From JAGVPT01 sp964642725 (lineage in GTDB: Bacteria > Bacteroidota > Ignavibacteria > UBA10030 > UBA8401), in assembly GCA_964642725.1 (NCBI GenBank), contig CAZXQG010000014.1, forward strand, positions 1 through 64,000: a stretch of DNA of 64,000 nt, read 5' to 3'. Position 1 is the first letter of the stretch, and each line of letters opens with the position of its first letter. Of the stretch, positions 62,899 to 64,000 are shown one piece after another. The notes below the pieces were generated by a model. That model made no database searches. It had not been told where the DNA came from and worked only from the letters and a program-made list of their open reading frames with translations. Position numbers and translations under genes: made by a program.

Positions 62899-64000
62899 TT
62901 ACGATTTATGGTTTCTGTCCAACACTTCACGAATCTTTTTTGAAAGATCTTCGATTTGATATGGTTTTTGCAAGAAGCCGTCAACTCTTTTTGCGAACGT
63001 GTCTTCTCCAAGCACTGAATCGCTGTATCCGCTCGAGATAATGACCTTTGCATGAGATTTTATTCGCCGAATTTTTTGGAAAACTTCTTTTCCGCCCATT
63101 GCCGGCATGGTCATATCGAGGAGTACAAGGTCGATCTTCTTCTTCTTTGCCAAAATATCCAAAGCTTCTTTTCCACCGCGAGACAATTCTACTGTGTAAC
63201 CGAGGTCCGACAACATTGCGCCGATCGTCGTGCGCACAATTTCCTCGTCGTCGACGACTAAAATTGTTTCTTTGCCGCCGATTATTTTCTTGCTCGACCG
63301 CACGGTCTTTAATTTGAACGTCTCGGGCAGTTTTGGGAGTAGGATAGAAAAGGTGGTTCCTTTTCCAGGCTCACTCTGCACCGAAATGTATCCGCCGTGT
63401 CCGTTAACAACGCCATAGACTACCGATAATCCAAGTCCCGTCCCTTTTCCCTGCTCTTTCGTCGTAAAGAAAGGTTCAAACATCCGTCGCTGGACCTCTT
63501 TGCTCATTCCAATACCGCTGTCGATGACTTTTACCGCGGCATAGTTTCCGCTGCGGGTCTCGCCCGAAAGTGTGCTGCCGTCTTGTTCGGAATACTGGAC
63601 AGATGATGTTTCAATCGTCAATGTTCCGCCGTCCGGCATCGCATCCCTCGCGTTGATGAAAATATTCAGCATCGCCTGCTGGATTTGCCCTTCGTCGCCG
63701 TTCACAATCGTTATTTCCGGGGTGAATTTTGTTACGATAGTAATGTTTGGGTTGACGCTTCGCTCAAAGAGGTGGATTGTCTCATTAAGAATTGCGTGGA
63801 TGTCAACGGGATGCACCTCTACGCTTCCGCGCCTCGCGAATGTCAGCAGCTGACGCGTAAGCGATGCGCCGCGTTTTGCCGCCGTTTCTATGATTTCAAC
63901 GAAAGGAAACCATTTGTCGCTTTCATTCATCCGTCGCCTCATGATCGAAGAGGAGCCGAGGATCGAGGCCAGGATATTATTGAAGTCGTGCGCGACGCCG
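62899..64000 (-). CDS. Hybrid sensor histidine kinase, 5' part missing
   Basis: The 3' portion of a gene cut by the right edge. The visible part starts just inside the H-box 'GVAHDFNNILASILG' at the window end, then an HATPase domain ('FINARDAMPDGG', 'VIDSGIGM', 'GTGLGLSVVYGVV'). A C-terminal receiver domain has 'VVDDEE', phospho-acceptor D in 'LVLLDMTMPAMGG' and K in 'GFLQKPYQ'. An internal ATG at 63942 is not the true start, because the frame and the H-box continue beyond it. Sensor domains are outside the window. Confidence 0.92.
   Translation of the reverse strand, partial: GVAHDFNNILASILGSSSIMRRRMNESDKWFPFVEIIETAAKRGASLTRQLLTFARRGSVEVHPVDIHAILNETIHLFERSVNPNITIVTKFTPEITIVNGDEGQIQQAMLNIFINARDAMPDGGTLTIETSSVQYSEQDGSTLSGETRSGNYAAVKVIDSGIGMSKEVQRRMFEPFFTTKEQGKGTGLGLSVVYGVVNGHGGYISVQSEPGKGTTFSILLPKLPETFKLKTVRSSKKIIGGKETILVVDDEEIVRTTIGAMLSDLGYTVELSRGGKEALDILAKKKKIDLVLLDMTMPAMGGKEVFQKIRRIKSHAKVIISSGYSDSVLGEDTFAKRVDGFLQKPYQIEDLSKKIREVLDRNHKS

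Overview
The window comes from a bacterium of moderate GC content, most likely in the Bacteroidota/Ignavibacteriota/Chlorobiota group. This is inferred from the gene set: YfhO, a DUF3667-type zinc-ribbon membrane protein, a bbp2-type porin, a RodZ-like protein next to ligA and a PufC-like cytochrome. Clear AGGAGG ribosome binding sites fit Ignavibacteria or Chlorobi better than classical Bacteroidetes. No rRNA, tRNA, CRISPR array or complete insertion sequence was recognised.

Left part (1-29.5 kb). Positions 60-5019 (minus) hold a cell-envelope and isoprenoid operon: dxr, rseP, an unknown secreted protein and a FecR-domain protein. Next (plus) come a parvulin-type periplasmic foldase, an orphan CHASE3 sensor protein, aroK-aroB, a PLP decarboxylase (minus), and a GT4 glycosyltransferase / metallophosphoesterase / HAD phosphatase run converging on a large six-hairpin glycosidase. 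From 17.4 to 28 kb lie many small or single genes: a possible structured RNA, DUF3667, YdeI-like, YXWGXW, di-heme cytochrome, cupin, MFS efflux pump, a DUF559 nuclease embedded in palindromic repeats, an ICMT-like methyltransferase, modAB without modC, an RsbU-like phosphatase and a B12-binding radical SAM enzyme.

Central part (29.5-49.2 kb, all minus). This is an unusually complex potassium-uptake island. It holds two complete and clearly different Kdp ATPases, a third solitary kdpA, a full KdpD/KdpE pair, a second KdpE-like regulator beside a stand-alone degenerate KdpD N-terminal domain, a bbp2-family porin, and several tiny membrane proteins. Transcription runs right to left: orf67-kdpC2-orf36-kdpF2-kdpA3-kdpB2; then kdpA2 alone; then orf31-kdpF1-kdpA1-kdpB1-kdpC1-RR2-kdpDN-porin-orf38-kdpD-kdpE. 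Three promoter regions share the same geometry: -10, 17 bp, -35, 9 bp, then TTTATA-like half-sites 21 and about 32 bp further upstream. This resembles the spaced half-sites of the E. coli KdpE operator, so all three units are probably one potassium-starvation regulon. This island is the best candidate for an undescribed system in the window.

Right part (49.3-64 kb). This holds an inositol-monophosphatase-family enzyme with a REC-histidine kinase protein, murA, a YfhO-type membrane protein with a glycosyltransferase, a sodium:solute symporter, a STAS-domain protein with an unknown partner, rodZ-like and ligA, and the 3' part of a hybrid sensor kinase that runs off the right edge.
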